Source of the DNA: an uncultured Roseburia sp. | Lineage (GTDB): Bacteria > Bacillota > Clostridia > Lachnospirales > Lachnospiraceae | Assembly (NCBI GenBank): GCA_945928585.1 | Contig: CAMENQ010000142.1 | Span: forward strand, 1 to 6,423 | DNA length: 6,423 bases | Direction: 5' to 3' | Shown here: positions 5,413-6,423 of the stretch, in pieces | Layout: each line of letters opens with the position of its first letter | Position numbering within the stretch: position 1 is the first letter of the stretch | Made by a program: the position numbers and the translations under genes | Notes under the pieces: generated by a model | The model's database searches: none | What the model was told of the DNA's origin: nothing | What the model saw: only the letters and a program-made list of their open reading frames with translations

Positions 5413-6423
5413 TGAAAAATATTTTAAAAATAATTTCATCTGACTTTAAACGGATTAAGACAAATGTAGTTGCCATAGTGGTTATGGTGGGACTTATTGT
5501 AATACCGTCTCTGTACGCATGGTTTAACATATTGTCCAACTGGGATCCGTATGAAGCGGAAGCCACGTCAAAAATAAAGGTTGCCGTAGCATCATGTGAT
5601 GCAGGAGTAACAATAGAGGGAGCAGAGGCAAATATAGGAGAAAATATCGTAGAGGCACTCCATGAGAATAATACCATAGGATGGGTATTTACTGATACGG
5701 TTGAAGCTGCAAAGGAAGGTGTAGAGTCAGGAGAATATTATGCTGCACTAGTTATTCCTGAAAGCTTTTCAAAGGATATGATTAGCTTTATAACAGGTGA
5801 TTTGAAGCATCCGGAGATAGAATATTACTGTAATCAGAAGAAAAATGCCATTGCACCGAAAATAACGGACAAGGCAAAAACAGCAGTGAAGGAGCAGGTA
5901 AATGCTACATTTATAAGTACAGTGGCAAGTACACTTACAGATACCGGCAGTAACATAGCAAATTCGGAAAAGTGGTCGGAGCTTGCAGGCAGGGAAAATG
6001 CATCAATGCTTGATGTGATTACGTCAAGACTTGAAGAAACATATAATGAACTTATAACTTACGATATTATGCTGGATTCACTTATATCCATACTTGATTT
6101 ATCGGAATCCGTAATGGGTACGGCAGAGGAGGTTACACCGGATATTTCACAGGAGCTTATGATGCAGCAGGCACAGCTTTATTCACTTCAAAAGCTTGTA
6201 GATGGAAATAATATTGATTCGCTTGCTGAGATATCTGACCTTATGTCAAATAATATTAACAGCTTAAACAGTATACTTGATACCATATCAAAGGTTTATG
6301 GAAATGTAAGCGGTGATGCGGACAGCTTTAAGAAAGCAGTGGCAGACGGAAAACAGACAGTTACGGAAACAAAGGCTTTACTTGAGGAACTTATGAACAA
6401 ACTGTCGGGAATAATTACACTTG
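5412..6423 (+). CDS. YhgE/Pip-family membrane protein (second copy), 3' end outside window
   Basis: An open frame starts at GTG 5412 and continues without a stop through the right edge, giving 337 visible residues of a protein probably around 700 long. The N-terminus matches the first copy position for position: helix 1 at about 17-39, IPSLYAWFNI at 31-40, SNWDPY at 42-47, GEYYAALVI (107-115) against GDYYAAIVI, and KKNAIAPKITD (143-153) against KKNAVATKITD. Beyond about residue 175 the two sequences diverge, but both continue as long helical, extracytoplasmic stretches. The C-terminal ABC-2-like membrane domain is presumably beyond the window. The GTG overlaps the preceding TAG by one base (TAGTG), and a weak GGAG lies 10 nt before it, which suggests translational coupling to the small membrane protein. 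The next in-frame ATG is inside the first membrane helix and would remove the family N-terminus, so GTG is preferred. Confidence 0.9.
   Translation, partial: MKNILKIISSDFKRIKTNVVAIVVMVGLIVIPSLYAWFNILSNWDPYEAEATSKIKVAVASCDAGVTIEGAEANIGENIVEALHENNTIGWVFTDTVEAAKEGVESGEYYAALVIPESFSKDMISFITGDLKHPEIEYYCNQKKNAIAPKITDKAKTAVKEQVNATFISTVASTLTDTGSNIANSEKWSELAGRENASMLDVITSRLEETYNELITYDIMLDSLISILDLSESVMGTAEEVTPDISQELMMQQAQLYSLQKLVDGNNIDSLAEISDLMSNNINSLNSILDTISKVYGNVSGDADSFKKAVADGKQTVTETKALLEELMNKLSGIITL

Overview
The window looks like a chromosomal segment from a low-GC Gram-positive bacterium, most likely a clostridium of the Lachnospiraceae type. The evidence is AT-rich codon use with many ATA and AGA codons, strong GGAGG-type ribosome binding sites, a lysine-riboswitch-like leader, and tandem YhgE/Pip membrane proteins. 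This assignment is inferred from style and gene content; no marker gene is present. All recognised genes lie on the + strand.

Positions 1-281 are the leader of the lysine/diaminopimelate genes. The left edge cuts through what looks like the 3' end of a lysine (L-box) riboswitch. An intrinsic terminator follows, then a chain of small hairpins and a second terminator-like hairpin. Next come dapA (282-1172) and dapB (1216-1971), which encode consecutive enzymes of the aspartate-to-diaminopimelate/lysine pathway and probably form one transcription unit. DapA appears to lack two residues of the E. coli lysine feedback site, which would leave transcript-level control by lysine as the main regulation.

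Positions 1972-2386 hold no gene. Most of the stretch is a long, nearly perfect inverted repeat (about 1978-2311) that would fold into one very long hairpin. It is the most unusual structural feature here and looks like a MITE-like or repeat element, or a structured RNA. Right after it is a good sigma-A-type promoter with an extended -10.

That promoter should drive a second operon: a Nudix hydrolase (2387-2890), a 717-residue YhgE/Pip-family membrane protein (2909-5062), a 107-residue protein with two predicted membrane helices (5089-5412), and a second, divergent YhgE/Pip protein. The second protein starts on a GTG that shares its G with the preceding stop codon and runs off the right edge (5412-6423). 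The two large proteins are paralogues with the same N-terminal architecture, and with the small protein between them they may form a membrane complex of unknown function. No CRISPR array, tRNA, rRNA, transposase or recombinase gene was seen.
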